Assembly: GCA_902779845.1 (NCBI GenBank) | Contig: CACZCZ010000029.1 | Span: forward strand, 1-64,000 | Direction: 5' to 3' | DNA length: 64,000 nt | Origin: an uncultured Bacteroidales bacterium | GTDB lineage: Bacteria; Bacteroidota; Bacteroidia; Bacteroidales; Bacteroidaceae | Shown here: positions 45,201 through 53,082 of the stretch, one piece after another | How the letters are laid out: every line of letters starts with the position of its first letter | Position numbering within the stretch: the stretch's first letter is position 1 | Position numbers and translations under genes: made by a program | The notes under the pieces: generated by a model | The model's database searches: none | Told to the model about the DNA's origin: nothing | The model's input: only the letters and a program-made list of their open reading frames with translations

Positions 45201-48200
45201 ACCACGGTGATGTCGGGCGTGGCACGGTACTGTCGCACCATCTTTGCGGCATATCGGTATTTATATACAGCATCGTCGGTCCTCAGTGAGTCGCAGGGCT
45301 GTTTCTCGCTGATGGCGTTCGTGGCGTCGATGACCGGCAGGTTCTGTGCAAAGACGGGCAGTCTGTCGTAGTCCTCGCCTCCCTCGAACTTGATACTCTC
45401 CACCATATACCTCAACGGCGGCAGCATGGCTGAGAACTCGCCTGTCTCGGGGTCGGTGGTGATGTAGATGTACTTGGTTTCATCCTGCCCGCCGCCGGCG
45501 CGGTAGGCCGTGCTCTTGATGGCCGTCGAGGCGCTGGCAACGATGATGGAGTCCTTGCCGTAGTCCTCGTCGCCGTTCGCATCGCGCACGTAGTTGAAGG
45601 AGCATTGCGTATCACGGCCGAGGCTGAGTTTGACGGTGGCCTTGCCGATGCGGTTTTTGCTCATGGCGAAACCTATGGGGGCACTCTGGTCGCTGTAGCC
45701 GCCATTGATGCGTCCCGTTACGTTGACCAGCGTGGAGTCGGTGAAGTTGACGGTTTCGGACTGTTTGAAGTCGTAGGTGGTGCCGTCCAGGGGGAATGAA
45801 CTCAGGCGGTGTCCCTCCTTGTAGGCCTCGATGAGGTGCGGACCTATGGGCACAGAGAGCGTATATTCACCATTGGCATCCGTCATGACCAGGCCTTCCT
45901 TTGTCTGCACGGGTTTGCCGTCAATCCGGAACTGTATGCTGTCGGCGGGGATGTTGGTGTTGAGGTACGTGATCTTGCCCTTCACCGGGAACGACGAGAT
46001 GTCGCTGAAGTCGAAGCTGTTGAGCGTCAGGTTGCTGCTGCCGATGAATCCGTTGCGCGAATTGGGCGAGAACTCGTGGATGCCGCGTGACGGTATCACG
46101 GTGTATGTGGATCCGGAGCCTACGAAGGGTATGCCCCTGATGATGTATTCACCATTGGCGTCAGTGACGGCATAGCGCGAGAGCTGTTCCTCGGTGGGCG
46201 TGATGTTCGACACGCTGATGTTCTGGCCCACGGTGCCGTGGTGGCCATTAGGCATGTCGTTGGAGTAGGATGCGTCGAAGACGTAGCGCGTCAGACCCTC
46301 GTCCATCGGCCAGTAGAGCCTTAAGCCTTTCTCGCGGCCGTTCATGATGCGGTCTGCGTATGCAGCTTGCTCGCTCTGGGTGAGGAGGTGATCGAAGACG
46401 CGCACCTCAGTGACGTTGCCCTTGAAGGCTTGCTCCTCGGTGATGCCTGTGGCACCGCCGATGGTGAATGGCCGCCGCGTAGATTCTCCATCGGAGATGG
46501 TATAGTTGTTGCCACATTCATCTATTGACTTCCGCACGAGGTACATACCATACTCTTCTCCACGGTCTATCCTGCTGAGGTTGGCAAGGTCGCCGGAATA
46601 GGTGTATAGCAGGTGGTCATATATTTTGAGATTGAGATCCGACAGCTCTGGGTCTGTATTGATGTTGAGGTTTTCATCCGTCGAGATCGTTTCGCTGATG
46701 AACGTCAGTTCCTGCGAGACCTGTTCTCCTACGGCTATGGACAGGTCACTTCCCGACTTGCTCACCGTCAACAGCGAAAAACTGTTGGCAGGGATGCTGA
46801 GTTCAGTGTCGTAGGTCCTGCGGGTCGTCCGACCGTATTTGATGGTTTTGCTGAGCGGCACGTCCTTGCAGAGATTCCATGCGTCCCGCTTTGGAGTAAT
46901 GGTATAATCGCCGCTATAGTTCAATACATAGTAGCCTTCGTTCCTCCATTGCTGCACAATTTCCTCGGCCATTTTCTTAGGGTAAACGTCGCATTGCCAA
47001 GGTTCATGGTAGGTCGTGGTGGTCACGTCCGGCGAACCGACGATGCCCCGTATGTAGCGTGCGGTCGTATAGACCGTGTCCCTGCTGGCTTCGGTGATGA
47101 GCAGCAGCTTGTAGCCAGTGTCGCTCCTGCCGCCTATAGCCAGTTTTCCCACAGACGGTATCTCTCCGATGACGGCACCCTCGCTGAGATCCTCATCGGG
47201 GCGCACGAAGAACTGCACGGAGAAGCTCTTGTCGCTGCCGAACAACTTGTCCGTTTCTTCCGCGTCGGCATTCCACACGAGACCCGTGGAGGCGCCGCCG
47301 ATGCGCTTGGAGGCTCCCTTGATGGCATGGTCGTCGCTGGCCGACGGGTGCAGCGTCAGCCGCACGTCCTCCACCGATTCTCCGCTGCCGAAGGTGATGC
47401 GGCCCGTGATTACGCCGCGAGCCTGGCAGAAGCCCACGTCGCGCAGCGTGTTCTGTATGCGGTTATCGGAATAGACCTCGATTTTGTATTCGTAGTAGTA
47501 GCCCGGCTGCACGGTATTGTCCTCGTAGGTGTAGAGCGTTGCCGTGCCGCTGGTGGTGTTGATGGGTATGAAGTCATCTTGGCTGTCAACATAGCGGCGC
47601 GAGATGACGTAGGTGGTGTTGTCGGTGCCTGCCTGCAGGGCTTCCCACGAGAGGCGCACCGTGCCCTCGTGCGTGCCTTTGGTGGCGGTGAAGCTCTTGA
47701 TGGACGAGCCCTCGAGCATTCCCGCCGTGAGCATCTCGCTCTCAAAGAGAGAGCGACCCTCGTTGAGCGACAGCCTGATGAGATACTGATAGCGCACCTT
47801 GTCGTTTGGTATGTCGCTGTCGGTGAATGTCAGCGGCGTGCTGCCGTCGGGGTTGGCATCCCCCGTGACATTGCCTATCTCGCTCCATGCAGAGCTGTCC
47901 GTCTTGCGGCGCATCACCTGGAATTTTACCGTGGCCGACGTCGAGGGCACGCGGGAATACAGCCATTGCAGCTTCACCTGACGGCGCACGGTGGTGTCCT
48001 GCTCAAAGCCATAGATGGTCATCGTGGGCTTGGTGTGCATCACGTCCGACTCCACGTAGCCCAGCTGCTTCAGCAGAGCCTCGTCGGGGCTGCTGAGCAG
48101 TGCCGAGCTGATGCCCTTGTTCTCCCAGTCCATGGGCACGTTCAGCACCATATATTTATAGTAGCTCTCCTGCTGCACGCTGTTGTCGCTGTAGCTCAGC

Positions 48201-49333
48201 GACATGTTGGTGCCGGGGTTGCTGATCTTGCCTCGTCGGCTCCATGTGCCGCTGCCTGTGGGCTTTCCGTTCTTGTCGGTTTCCATGCGATAGATGTATG
48301 GGAAGCATGGCATGTAGTTGCCCGGGGCGGAGCTGACGTCCCACGAGAGATCTACCATCTTGTCGAACTGCCTGTAGTCCATCCGCAGGGCCGCAGGCAC
48401 GGGAACCACCTCAAACACGCTGTGAGTGTTGTATGTGTAGGTCTCTTTCCAGTAGTTGCCGCCCACGGCATCCTTGAGGCGGTCAGTGGCGACCACCTTC
48501 ATGTCCACCTGTTTGGGGTTGCCTACGGACTGTGGAATAGTGACGGTGTATTCCTTTCTCTGCGTCTTGTCGCATAGGAAGCTGTCGGTCTGTATCTCCG
48601 TGGTGTTGTCCTGCTTCTTGTAGGTGAAAGTAACCTTGTAAAAGCCTTCGTGGATGTGTGTGCCGCTGAGCTTCTGGCTCACATCGTCGGGCAGTTTGGG
48701 CACCGTGAACTTAATCTTGTCGGGCCCTGTGCGCTCGGCTTTGTAGTCACTGGTCTTCAGGTGCAGGTAAGCCGGGCTTTTGCTCAGTGAGGTCTTGCCC
48801 AACTTCATATAGGTGAAGTATTTGTGGCTGGAGTGTTTGAATTGGTACATGAACTCCCATTCCTTTCCGGCCATATCGGAGGGGAAATAGAATTCGATGG
48901 ACGGCGTGCAGTAGTGGTTGCTGCCGCCCCACTTGGTGATCATGTAGTCTTGCTCGCTGGTGCTTAGCTGTTGCTCGCCGATGATGTAGCTGTTGGTGAA
49001 CCATGCCTGGATGCTGCTGTCGGCACATCTTGCCCGCACCTTGCCGAAGGGGTTGTCGTCGCTGCCTTCTTCGATGTACCAGATGTGGATGAGGTCTTTT
49101 CTCTGTCCTGAGCTGCTAATGGCGTAGATGCAACCGTCGGACTTGGCGTAGGTATTGAGGTAGTCAAGGTCGCAGAGCAGGACGTTGAAGGTCACGTGGT
49201 CCTGGTTGTTGCTCATGTAGAACTTGCTGGGGTTCAGCATCAAGTCAGCGGCATGCATGGGCAGGCTGAAGACGAAGAACAGGACCGCAGACAACCATGT
49301 CCACGCCCTTGGTGATAATGCTTTGGCCTTCAT
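39245..49333 (-). CDS. giant LamG-containing surface protein, 3362 residues
   Basis: This exported protein (signal peptide about residues 1-29) is 3362 residues long. Residues about 330-640 look fibronectin-III-like. LamG/jelly-roll domains start near residue 700 (FSVQFFVRPDED), near 2300 (MGCWFYRKGDGN) and near 2515 (FALEMWFRAEDT). A carboxypeptidase-regulatory-like domain lies near 1118-1180 (TYLNTNIPADSIQF, then TDANGEYTLSVP). The end has repeated Big/secretion-like domains and the shared tail FTVSGIKL...GMYIVGGRKVIV. It is probably an adhesin or glycan-binding scaffold. It is third in a unit with the BspA-like protein and a 64-residue peptide. No frameshift is seen over 10 kb. Confidence 0.8.
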   Translation of the reverse strand: MKAKALSPRAWTWLSAVLFFVFSLPMHAADLMLNPSKFYMSNNQDHVTFNVLLCDLDYLNTYAKSDGCIYAISSSGQRKDLIHIWYIEEGSDDNPFGKVRARCADSSIQAWFTNSYIIGEQQLSTSEQDYMITKWGGSNHYCTPSIEFYFPSDMAGKEWEFMYQFKHSSHKYFTYMKLGKTSLSKSPAYLHLKTSDYKAERTGPDKIKFTVPKLPDDVSQKLSGTHIHEGFYKVTFTYKKQDNTTEIQTDSFLCDKTQRKEYTVTIPQSVGNPKQVDMKVVATDRLKDAVGGNYWKETYTYNTHSVFEVVPVPAALRMDYRQFDKMVDLSWDVSSAPGNYMPCFPYIYRMETDKNGKPTGSGTWSRRGKISNPGTNMSLSYSDNSVQQESYYKYMVLNVPMDWENKGISSALLSSPDEALLKQLGYVESDVMHTKPTMTIYGFEQDTTVRRQVKLQWLYSRVPSTSATVKFQVMRRKTDSSAWSEIGNVTGDANPDGSTPLTFTDSDIPNDKVRYQYLIRLSLNEGRSLFESEMLTAGMLEGSSIKSFTATKGTHEGTVRLSWEALQAGTDNTTYVISRRYVDSQDDFIPINTTSGTATLYTYEDNTVQPGYYYEYKIEVYSDNRIQNTLRDVGFCQARGVITGRITFGSGESVEDVRLTLHPSASDDHAIKGASKRIGGASTGLVWNADAEETDKLFGSDKSFSVQFFVRPDEDLSEGAVIGEIPSVGKLAIGGRSDTGYKLLLITEASRDTVYTTARYIRGIVGSPDVTTTTYHEPWQCDVYPKKMAEEIVQQWRNEGYYVLNYSGDYTITPKRDAWNLCKDVPLSKTIKYGRTTRRTYDTELSIPANSFSLLTVSKSGSDLSIAVGEQVSQELTFISETISTDENLNINTDPELSDLNLKIYDHLLYTYSGDLANLSRIDRGEEYGMYLVRKSIDECGNNYTISDGESTRRPFTIGGATGITEEQAFKGNVTEVRVFDHLLTQSEQAAYADRIMNGREKGLRLYWPMDEGLTRYVFDASYSNDMPNGHHGTVGQNISVSNITPTEEQLSRYAVTDANGEYIIRGIPFVGSGSTYTVIPSRGIHEFSPNSRNGFIGSSNLTLNSFDFSDISSFPVKGKITYLNTNIPADSIQFRIDGKPVQTKEGLVMTDANGEYTLSVPIGPHLIEAYKEGHRLSSFPLDGTTYDFKQSETVNFTDSTLVNVTGRINGGYSDQSAPIGFAMSKNRIGKATVKLSLGRDTQCSFNYVRDANGDEDYGKDSIIVASASTAIKSTAYRAGGGQDETKYIYITTDPETGEFSAMLPPLRYMVESIKFEGGEDYDRLPVFAQNLPVIDATNAISEKQPCDSLRTDDAVYKYRYAAKMVRQYRATPDITVVQQGTKNGAFGEVKVPVTTLTNTIDTLQVLTYTDDGYSYAYDHPFFCQGKRYGFEIKVAEKYKNLDTGETFDEKPRDAVISIINDASILTQVYAEKVIINGEEAEAGTEYRTPNIDILPDSTGTVFYEFEGGWPNLSEGHIRNMSIGVRVDGRTTMWQAPDSKSETLDLILLGSLPTGTNFMTQGPDKVDYVIRRPPGSNSVASLEKTKIDNFSKSTCTVDDSNFGGGAYISLTPTWEVSEGMIIMNHSKFQFVNNTTNTRINGHKDSDYSLESKSYTTSEKISTPSQMIFSQVLGDYRPENGDTYLGRSTNLTFSKARLLGFYQQADGTYQLAQKDGIAMSESFETQFSYTQAYIIDNLIPNWKAFIKDRLVHVDGNHWEEANSPKIPGKVTYYTSYNEGDPEWGRANGDRDFWGSKYDERHGNPGYIMRNGTGKAVTDSVEFAINQIRTWEAKIAQNEADKYNAFEDASNLIANYSISGGMSISHTDKTETKTAHQVKDETYWCINNDVKFGFLLNNAGTYAIMTWKNSKSTTEQTDTTTTETTSIAWTLSDSDTRTALSVDVYNSPNKWGPIFRTRGGQTVNPYEKETQTIYYAKGTKLNEGTMRVEMPELNVMGASEQTDIPVGGAAKFTLQLHNASEINAMCTYILEALDKSNPNGAILMVDGSPLSNGREGRSIKMKGDETVLMQLLVSQSDRSIVDYEDIKIVLRSEKDPTTVSKVVTLRVHFVPASAHVDLAVDHTVLNSAFMAENNGILANIHNLDRQDKGLRGLRLRFRRKGTDTWNLVKQWSVNAEDWTLGYSPMPDGSAFTQPVSFLEDGIYELQAQTFGKYGNEDVTYESEIIDITQDTRGPKVMGMPSPENGLLTYTFRNNMHVRFNEDLNDNALSKSDNFAIYGDLNNVALNSQYPDVALQLNGEKAATEAKFSMSNTDFAMGCWFYRKGDGNIFSIGTEDNMLALYTHDGGKLAVRIGSAEQTYDFETALPEEKWTYLAMTYWTKDEVNTENRISLLYVNSDMISPIHVGKDVSVGDFDATGQLNIGGSGTVGMMRDLTLWNVRKTTDELYETRSHLKAANTPGLIGYWRMNEGHGTVLADKARSRNIVASAESWYINNRNLAAHLDGTQFMNVDISTFNPRQTDNFALEMWFRAEDTAKNDNASLLYIRDNIAIGFRSGLLTLELTKETPQAGGTTLVSQDRITLSENDYIDNAWHHITLNVRRGNSAIFYIDGKAVKTLPESSIPGISGDKLYVGCTSSVIPQKFVGDIDELRIWNAALSSSVIDSRRYERLDASSSGLVGYFPMESIHRTQTGNVVTEFSTANMGQDKSTLAFNGSPTEALTAPALLPRSQHMRMDDSQFNFTASKNEVYFSFPDDVLPLMDGNDFSVSVRNIKDEHANSSEPVEWMFHADFACVAWEVKEVQSIRKHWSESSEIELNLLNTTGQTQTYEITGQPSWMEVSEPIGTMDETKAITIRLLPTATVGKHTAYLYVTDRYSMKRVVKLNIVVTGDEPKWSVDPNLYESNMTLTGQLYVGDKISEFTDSKIAAFDSYGNCRGVASPKYVGSRDAYYVDMIIYGGEATEISSSQRDLTFRLYDASTGITYPVVNITTPDDGKTATVLRYAPDATIGSYARPVVLRSTQDLMQSVTLARGWNWTSMYLKPADTDINNVLPKGSATIAKFKNIKSQTAFAVANADRTGFIGELGNIEPGQMYKIQVSSSTPFDVLGAPIDLMLSPQTIYPLYNWIGPLSGNVMSVADAFADLEPEKDDMVKTRTAMATYNGQGVWEGTLQSIVPGEGYIYFSNATQAKTFHYPSKHTSFEKPNKAPQRAAALTHFQPVDSHIYPDNMNIIAVVTKDGERVTDAEVAAFVGDECRGAVTARGNYYFLTIMGDSQGDLTKPVELRVFDGTEEHTVGKVSFVSDAFLGTLDEPYNLDMDATGVENIWTNDNDAEWFTVSGIKLPAKPTKPGMYIVGGRKVIVSGTYY

Positions 49334-49366
49334 AATCGTTGCTGTGTGTGTAGTTATTGTTTACGT

Positions 49367-49561
49367 TTATTCCCAGATATTCCAACGACCGTTGCCGGAA
49401 CTCTTTACTTCGGCCTGTGACGCATCCAACTCTGTCGCATTGGTGCGGATGAGGCCGCTTTCCGTCTCCTTGTCGTAGATGTTAGTGCCGGATGACTGCA
49501 GCAGTGAAAAGCTGATTTCGTCACATGAGCACTCTGGATGTATATATTGTTTCTTTCTCAT
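49367..49561 (-). CDS. 64-residue conserved small protein
   Basis: The reading frame MRKKQYIHPECSCDEISFSL ends in NGRWNIWE and is followed by a stop. Short proteins that begin MRKKxYIxPE are frequent beside surface-protein genes in Bacteroidales and have no assigned function. It has no signal peptide. An upstream TTG is in frame but ATG 49559-49561 is better. It starts 14 bp after the BspA-like gene and ends 33 bp before the giant gene, so the three form one unit. Confidence 0.65.
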   Translation of the reverse strand: MRKKQYIHPECSCDEISFSLLQSSGTNIYDKETESGLIRTNATELDASQAEVKSSGNGRWNIWE

Positions 49562-49575
49562 AGTCAAGAACGGTG

Positions 49576-50709
49576 TTATCTGATGAATGTCTTTTGTCCG
49601 TTGCGCACATAGAGGCCTTTGCGGAGCTTGCCATCTGCCGGAGCCCTGCGGCCCGCGATGTCATAGACCTCTGTGGTTCCTTCCCGTTGGTTGATGCTTA
49701 CGGGTATGTCACCGATGGCTGTTTCGGTGTCGCTGAAGCTGAACGTCAGCTGTTTCACGCCCAACCCTGTCCACTGCGCAGTCGGAATCTGCAGATAGGC
49801 GCGGTTGGCGGCTATCGTGCCGCCGGAGGTGGGATGGAAGGCTCCCTGAGAGAGGATGAGGTTGGTCTTGTCGCCTGCCGTGGCTGTGATGGCCGTAGGG
49901 ACTGTCACGCCGACGAGCATGTTCGCAGCGTAGCTCTCATCCGTTGTTTCCACGCGCTTCAGGTCGGCGAAGGTGGCTGTGCTTGTGGCGTTGTGGATGA
50001 GCACGCCCTGGCCCGCCAGCACCTTATGGACCCGCTGGATATATACCCGCCTGTTATCCTCGCGGAACTCCAGCGGCACGTAGAAGAGCATGTTGCCATT
50101 GTCATCGTCTTCGAAGCTGGCATGGCCGCAGAAGGTGGCCAGCTCGCCGCTCACAGTGAAGCGGCCATACACCTCGGCATTGCCGAAGATCTGGTCGCGG
50201 ACCTGTGCGGCAGGCATGATGACATGGACGTCAGAGGTCAGCACCGAGCGCATGTCCGTCCAGTTGATGGTGGCAGTAGCCGCGTCGCTGATGCCGCCGA
50301 TGAGGACTTCTTGCAGCACTTCCCTTGTGCCGAGCGTCGCCAGCATCGTGCGCAAGTTGGCGGCTGTCATGCCGTTGCCGGCATTCACGGATGTCAGCGT
50401 GCTCTTCACTCCGGCCAACACACCGCTCTCGAACACGGGGTTACAGCCGTCGAGGGTCAATGTCGCTACCTGGCCGCCGTAGAAAGCCCCAGAGCGCACA
50501 GTGGTCACCGAGGCGGGCAGCGTCAGCTCAGTGGCTGCCCTGCCCATGTCCGTGAGACCCGTGACAACGGTATTACCGCTGCCATCTTCAAACTCGAAAC
50601 ACGCATCCTGTGCCGTGGCTCCGCTGACAAAGAAAAACAGCAAGAAAATGGGGAAACAAAGGATGGGCGAGGAAGGGGACGGAAATCTGGAAATGTTGAA
50701 GTATTGCAT
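49576..50709 (-). CDS. secreted BspA-like leucine-rich protein
   Basis: The 377-residue protein has a long signal sequence (residues 1 to about 34, ending SGATAQ). BspA/LRR_5-type repeats follow (LTLPASVTTVRSGAFYGG, then LTLDGCNPVFESGVLAGV). BspA-type proteins of oral and gut Bacteroidales bind host matrix proteins. Its C-terminus is the shared tail (YDIAGRRAPADGKLRKGLYV), preceded by the frequent AIGDI motif. It is the first gene of the unit leading to the 64-residue peptide and the giant LamG protein. Confidence 0.75.
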   Translation of the reverse strand: MQYFNISRFPSPSSPILCFPIFLLFFFVSGATAQDACFEFEDGSGNTVVTGLTDMGRAATELTLPASVTTVRSGAFYGGQVATLTLDGCNPVFESGVLAGVKSTLTSVNAGNGMTAANLRTMLATLGTREVLQEVLIGGISDAATATINWTDMRSVLTSDVHVIMPAAQVRDQIFGNAEVYGRFTVSGELATFCGHASFEDDDNGNMLFYVPLEFREDNRRVYIQRVHKVLAGQGVLIHNATSTATFADLKRVETTDESYAANMLVGVTVPTAITATAGDKTNLILSQGAFHPTSGGTIAANRAYLQIPTAQWTGLGVKQLTFSFSDTETAIGDIPVSINQREGTTEVYDIAGRRAPADGKLRKGLYVRNGQKTFIR

Positions 50710-50735
50710 TGATAACAGATTAGTGTTTTTTATTG

Positions 50736-51089
50736 ATCAAGAATTAGAGAATTAGAGTATTGAAGTTTCGGATGTAAATTTTGACCACAGATTTCACAGA
50801 TTTCACGGATTACCTGTCCTGTAGTATGAATCATTTAATTCTATATTACACAGATTCAGACCCGCAAAGCGTCTCGCTCTAAATCTGCGCAATATGTAAA
50901 AGAATTCATGATAACAAGTAGCTTTGAATCTGTTTAATCTGTTAAATCTGTGGTCTCTTATACATCCGAAACTTGAATTAGAGAATTTACTATCTTTTGC
51001 AAAGCAAAAGACATTCTATTCATTCTCATCAATTCATACGACAGCGTATTGCATATTGAGAAAAATTCTCCAATTCTCTAATTCTTGAT
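50736..51089. repeat. nested inverted-repeat element, copy 2
   Basis: Three inverted pairs are nested. The outer one is ATCAAGAATTAGAGAATT (50736-50753) with its exact complement (51072-51089). The middle one is AAGTTTCGGATGT (50763-50775) with 50962-50974. The inner one is the ACCACAGATTTCACAG / AAATCTGTGGT element (50784-50954), related to 19084-19213. The whole can fold into one long interrupted hairpin. No ORF or target-site duplication is evident. Confidence 0.8.
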
Positions 51090-51146
51090 AATAATAAATT
51101 ACTTGACAGACAATAAATTGCCTACACCCGAAGCTTAAATGATTAA

Positions 51147-51267
51147 CTATTCGTGCCTATTAGTGTCTCACTATTCGTGCCTATTAGTGTCTCACTATTC
51201 GTGCCTATTCGTGAATTAACTATTAGTGCCCATTAGTGTCTCACTATTCGTGCTTATTAGTGATTAA
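51147..51267. repeat. 24-bp tandem repeat downstream of the IIC gene
   Basis: Five units of about 24 bp follow each other, each made of CTATTCGTGC and CTATTAGTGTCTCA halves with small changes. It lies at the 3' end of the PTS gene. There are no spacers, so it is not a CRISPR. Confidence 0.8.
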
Positions 51268-51270
51268 TCG

Positions 51271-52656
51271 TTACTGCTTATTCGCTTCCTTCTCGTCCTC
51301 TACGATTCTCTTCCTATTCACGTACATCATGACCACCGTGAATCCGGCCAGCAGTCCCATTCCGATGTAGTCGAGGCTCTTGCAGGCTCGGAAGATGACC
51401 CATCCGAAGAGGGAGGAGCAGAAGTCGAGGGCACCGGCCAGGAAGCCTTCGGGCACCTTGGCCGCAGCGTCCTGCGTGGCGGCATACACCGAGTTGGCGG
51501 CAGCCGTGAAGTCGGCGCTCATGTCCGTGACGAAGTAGAGACCGAAGACGAGGGCCATGAGGCCGATGATGAATGTCTTGACGACATTATTCTTTGTAAT
51601 GGGCAGCACCAGGGGGAACAGGTAGAACATGCCGGCCAGCGAGGCTAAGGGCAGGAACTGGTTGCCCGGCAGCACGACAGCCAGGAACAGCACCGTAGGA
51701 ATCAGCAGCAGCGAGACCACGAGCGTCGTGGGATGTCCTATCACCAGTGCGGGGCTCATGCCGATGTGCACCTTCTTGCCGTTGAACTTCTTCTCCACGA
51801 CCTCCTTCGTCTTCTGGCTGATGGGCATCAGACCGTCGATGAACAGCTTCGTGATGCGGGGAATCAGCTCCATCACGGCACCCATGATGACACCCAATGA
51901 CAGGATCGTCTTAGCGGCATCGCTGTTCCATTCCTTCACGCTGAGGGCTCCGATCAGTGCACCCACGATGACACCGAGGATGAGCGGTTCGCCCAGCACG
52001 CCGAACTTCTTCTTCAGGCCTTCGGCGTCGATGTCCAGCTTCGAGAAGCCCGGAATCTTGTCCAACAGCCAGTTGATGGCGATGGCGAAGGGCACGAAGC
52101 TCTGGCAGAACGGCTGCGGGATAGAGATGCCGTCCAGCTCATAGTGCTTCTGGAACTTCTCGGCGGTCAGGTCGGCCATGACGAGTGTGAACATATAGCA
52201 GATAATGGCGGCAAAGTAGCCCCATGCGAGGCTCTCACCCTTCACGAAATACACGACAGCACCGATGAAGGCGAAGTGCCAGTAGTTCCACAGGTCGATG
52301 TTCACCGTCCGCGTCGTCTTCGTCAGCACCATCAGGAAGTTCACGCCCAGGCAGATAGGGATGATCAGTGCGCCCACGGCTGTGTTGTAGGCCACGGCGG
52401 CAGCTGCCGGCCAGCCCATGTCGAAGATGTTCAGCTGCAGATGGTAGATGTCGGAGATGTTCGTCAGCGGGCCGTTGAAGTTGTTCGTCAGCAGCGCCGT
52501 GACGATGCCGAGGCCCACGAAACCGACGCCCACATACAAGCCGCTCTGCAGCGCCTTGCCGAATTTCAGACCGATGCACAGGCCGATGATGGTGAACAGG
52601 ATGGGCATCATAACAGATGCACCGAGGGAGATAATGTAAGCAAAAACATGTTCCAT
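51271..52656 (-). CDS. galactitol-type PTS IIC permease, orphan
   Basis: The 461-residue membrane protein matches the PTS galactitol EIIC (GatC) family. Many hydrophobic segments run through it, with FxQSFVPFAIAINWLLDKIPG and IGHPTTLVVSLLLIP as family-like stretches. In enterobacteria EIIC imports the polyol while EIIA and EIIB supply the phosphate. Neither is nearby here, and PTS is sparse in Bacteroidales. It may use distant partners, or transport without phosphorylation. The start is ATG 52654-52656. The C-terminus is short and charged (EDEKEANKQ). Confidence 0.8.
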   Translation of the reverse strand: MEHVFAYIISLGASVMMPILFTIIGLCIGLKFGKALQSGLYVGVGFVGLGIVTALLTNNFNGPLTNISDIYHLQLNIFDMGWPAAAAVAYNTAVGALIIPICLGVNFLMVLTKTTRTVNIDLWNYWHFAFIGAVVYFVKGESLAWGYFAAIICYMFTLVMADLTAEKFQKHYELDGISIPQPFCQSFVPFAIAINWLLDKIPGFSKLDIDAEGLKKKFGVLGEPLILGVIVGALIGALSVKEWNSDAAKTILSLGVIMGAVMELIPRITKLFIDGLMPISQKTKEVVEKKFNGKKVHIGMSPALVIGHPTTLVVSLLLIPTVLFLAVVLPGNQFLPLASLAGMFYLFPLVLPITKNNVVKTFIIGLMALVFGLYFVTDMSADFTAAANSVYAATQDAAAKVPEGFLAGALDFCSSLFGWVIFRACKSLDYIGMGLLAGFTVVMMYVNRKRIVEDEKEANKQ

Positions 52657-52663
52657 GTTTTTT

Positions 52664-52694
52664 CAGTTTAAAGTTTAAAGTTTAATGTTTAATG
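52664..52694. repeat. left 31-bp inverted repeat of the four-helix-bundle element
   Basis: The sequence begins CAGTTTAAAG and is made of TTTAAAG/TTTAATG heptamers. Its reverse complement matches 53083-53113 at 29 of 31 positions. Confidence 0.8.
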
Positions 52695-52697
52695 TAA

Positions 52698-53078
52698 TTA
52701 CTTATGATAATCGTTATAGGAGTTATAAAGGCCAGACAACAACTTTTGTATAACGATGGCCTTTTCGTCCATTGAATCAAGTTCTGCCTTATTAATATAG
52801 CCGACATCAAAAGACAATTCCAATTGGCACATAGTTTCAGATAATGAACCTTGGGCATATTCTATGAAACGCAATTTCTCCTTCTTTGAAATACGTCCTG
52901 CACATTCTGCAATATTTGAAGGGATTGATGAGGCCGCTCTACGCATTTGATCACATAGCGCAAAGCGTTCTTCAACAGGGAATTTCTTTAAAAGTATATA
53001 AACAGTCTTATTGAAAGCCCGTGCATGTTGATATACAACCAGCTTTCTGTATGAGAAGTTTTCACTACTGAAATACAT
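52698..53078 (-). CDS. four-helix-bundle protein (S23/IVP-type)
   Basis: The 126-residue protein matches the four-helix-bundle family that includes the 23S rRNA intervening-sequence proteins and Avd: YRKLVVYQHARAFNKTVY, then LCDQMRRAASSIPSNIAECAGR and QGSLSETMCQLELSF. The function of free-standing members is unknown; Avd binds nucleic acid in diversity-generating retroelements, but no reverse transcriptase is nearby. The gene is AT-rich against GC-rich neighbours and sits exactly between 31-bp inverted repeats. It splits the gap between the PTS IIC gene and the coiled-coil gene. Confidence 0.85.
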   Translation of the reverse strand: MYFSSENFSYRKLVVYQHARAFNKTVYILLKKFPVEERFALCDQMRRAASSIPSNIAECAGRISKKEKLRFIEYAQGSLSETMCQLELSFDVGYINKAELDSMDEKAIVIQKLLSGLYNSYNDYHK

Positions 53079-53082
53079 TCCT

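Larger units (their letters stand above)
50710..51270. other. 560-bp gene-free region of nested inverted repeats
   Basis: It holds no gene. It contains the nested inverted-repeat element (50736-51089), a small hairpin TCTTTTGC-AAA-GCAAAAGA (50993-51011) and a 24-bp tandem repeat (51147-51267). I see no clear promoter for the BspA-like gene. Confidence 0.7.

Noticed and set aside
46613-48577. Long plus-strand reading frame (654 codons) opposite the giant gene
   Set aside because: It lies antisense to a strongly supported protein, and its composition (Val, Ala, His, Arg-rich) is that of a GC-driven mirror frame.
51147-51267. Second possible CRISPR array
   Set aside because: The 24-bp units abut directly and consist of two similar half units; this is a plain tandem repeat.
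52698-53078. Avd protein of a diversity-generating retroelement
   Set aside because: The fold family fits, but there is no reverse transcriptase or template/variable repeat nearby.
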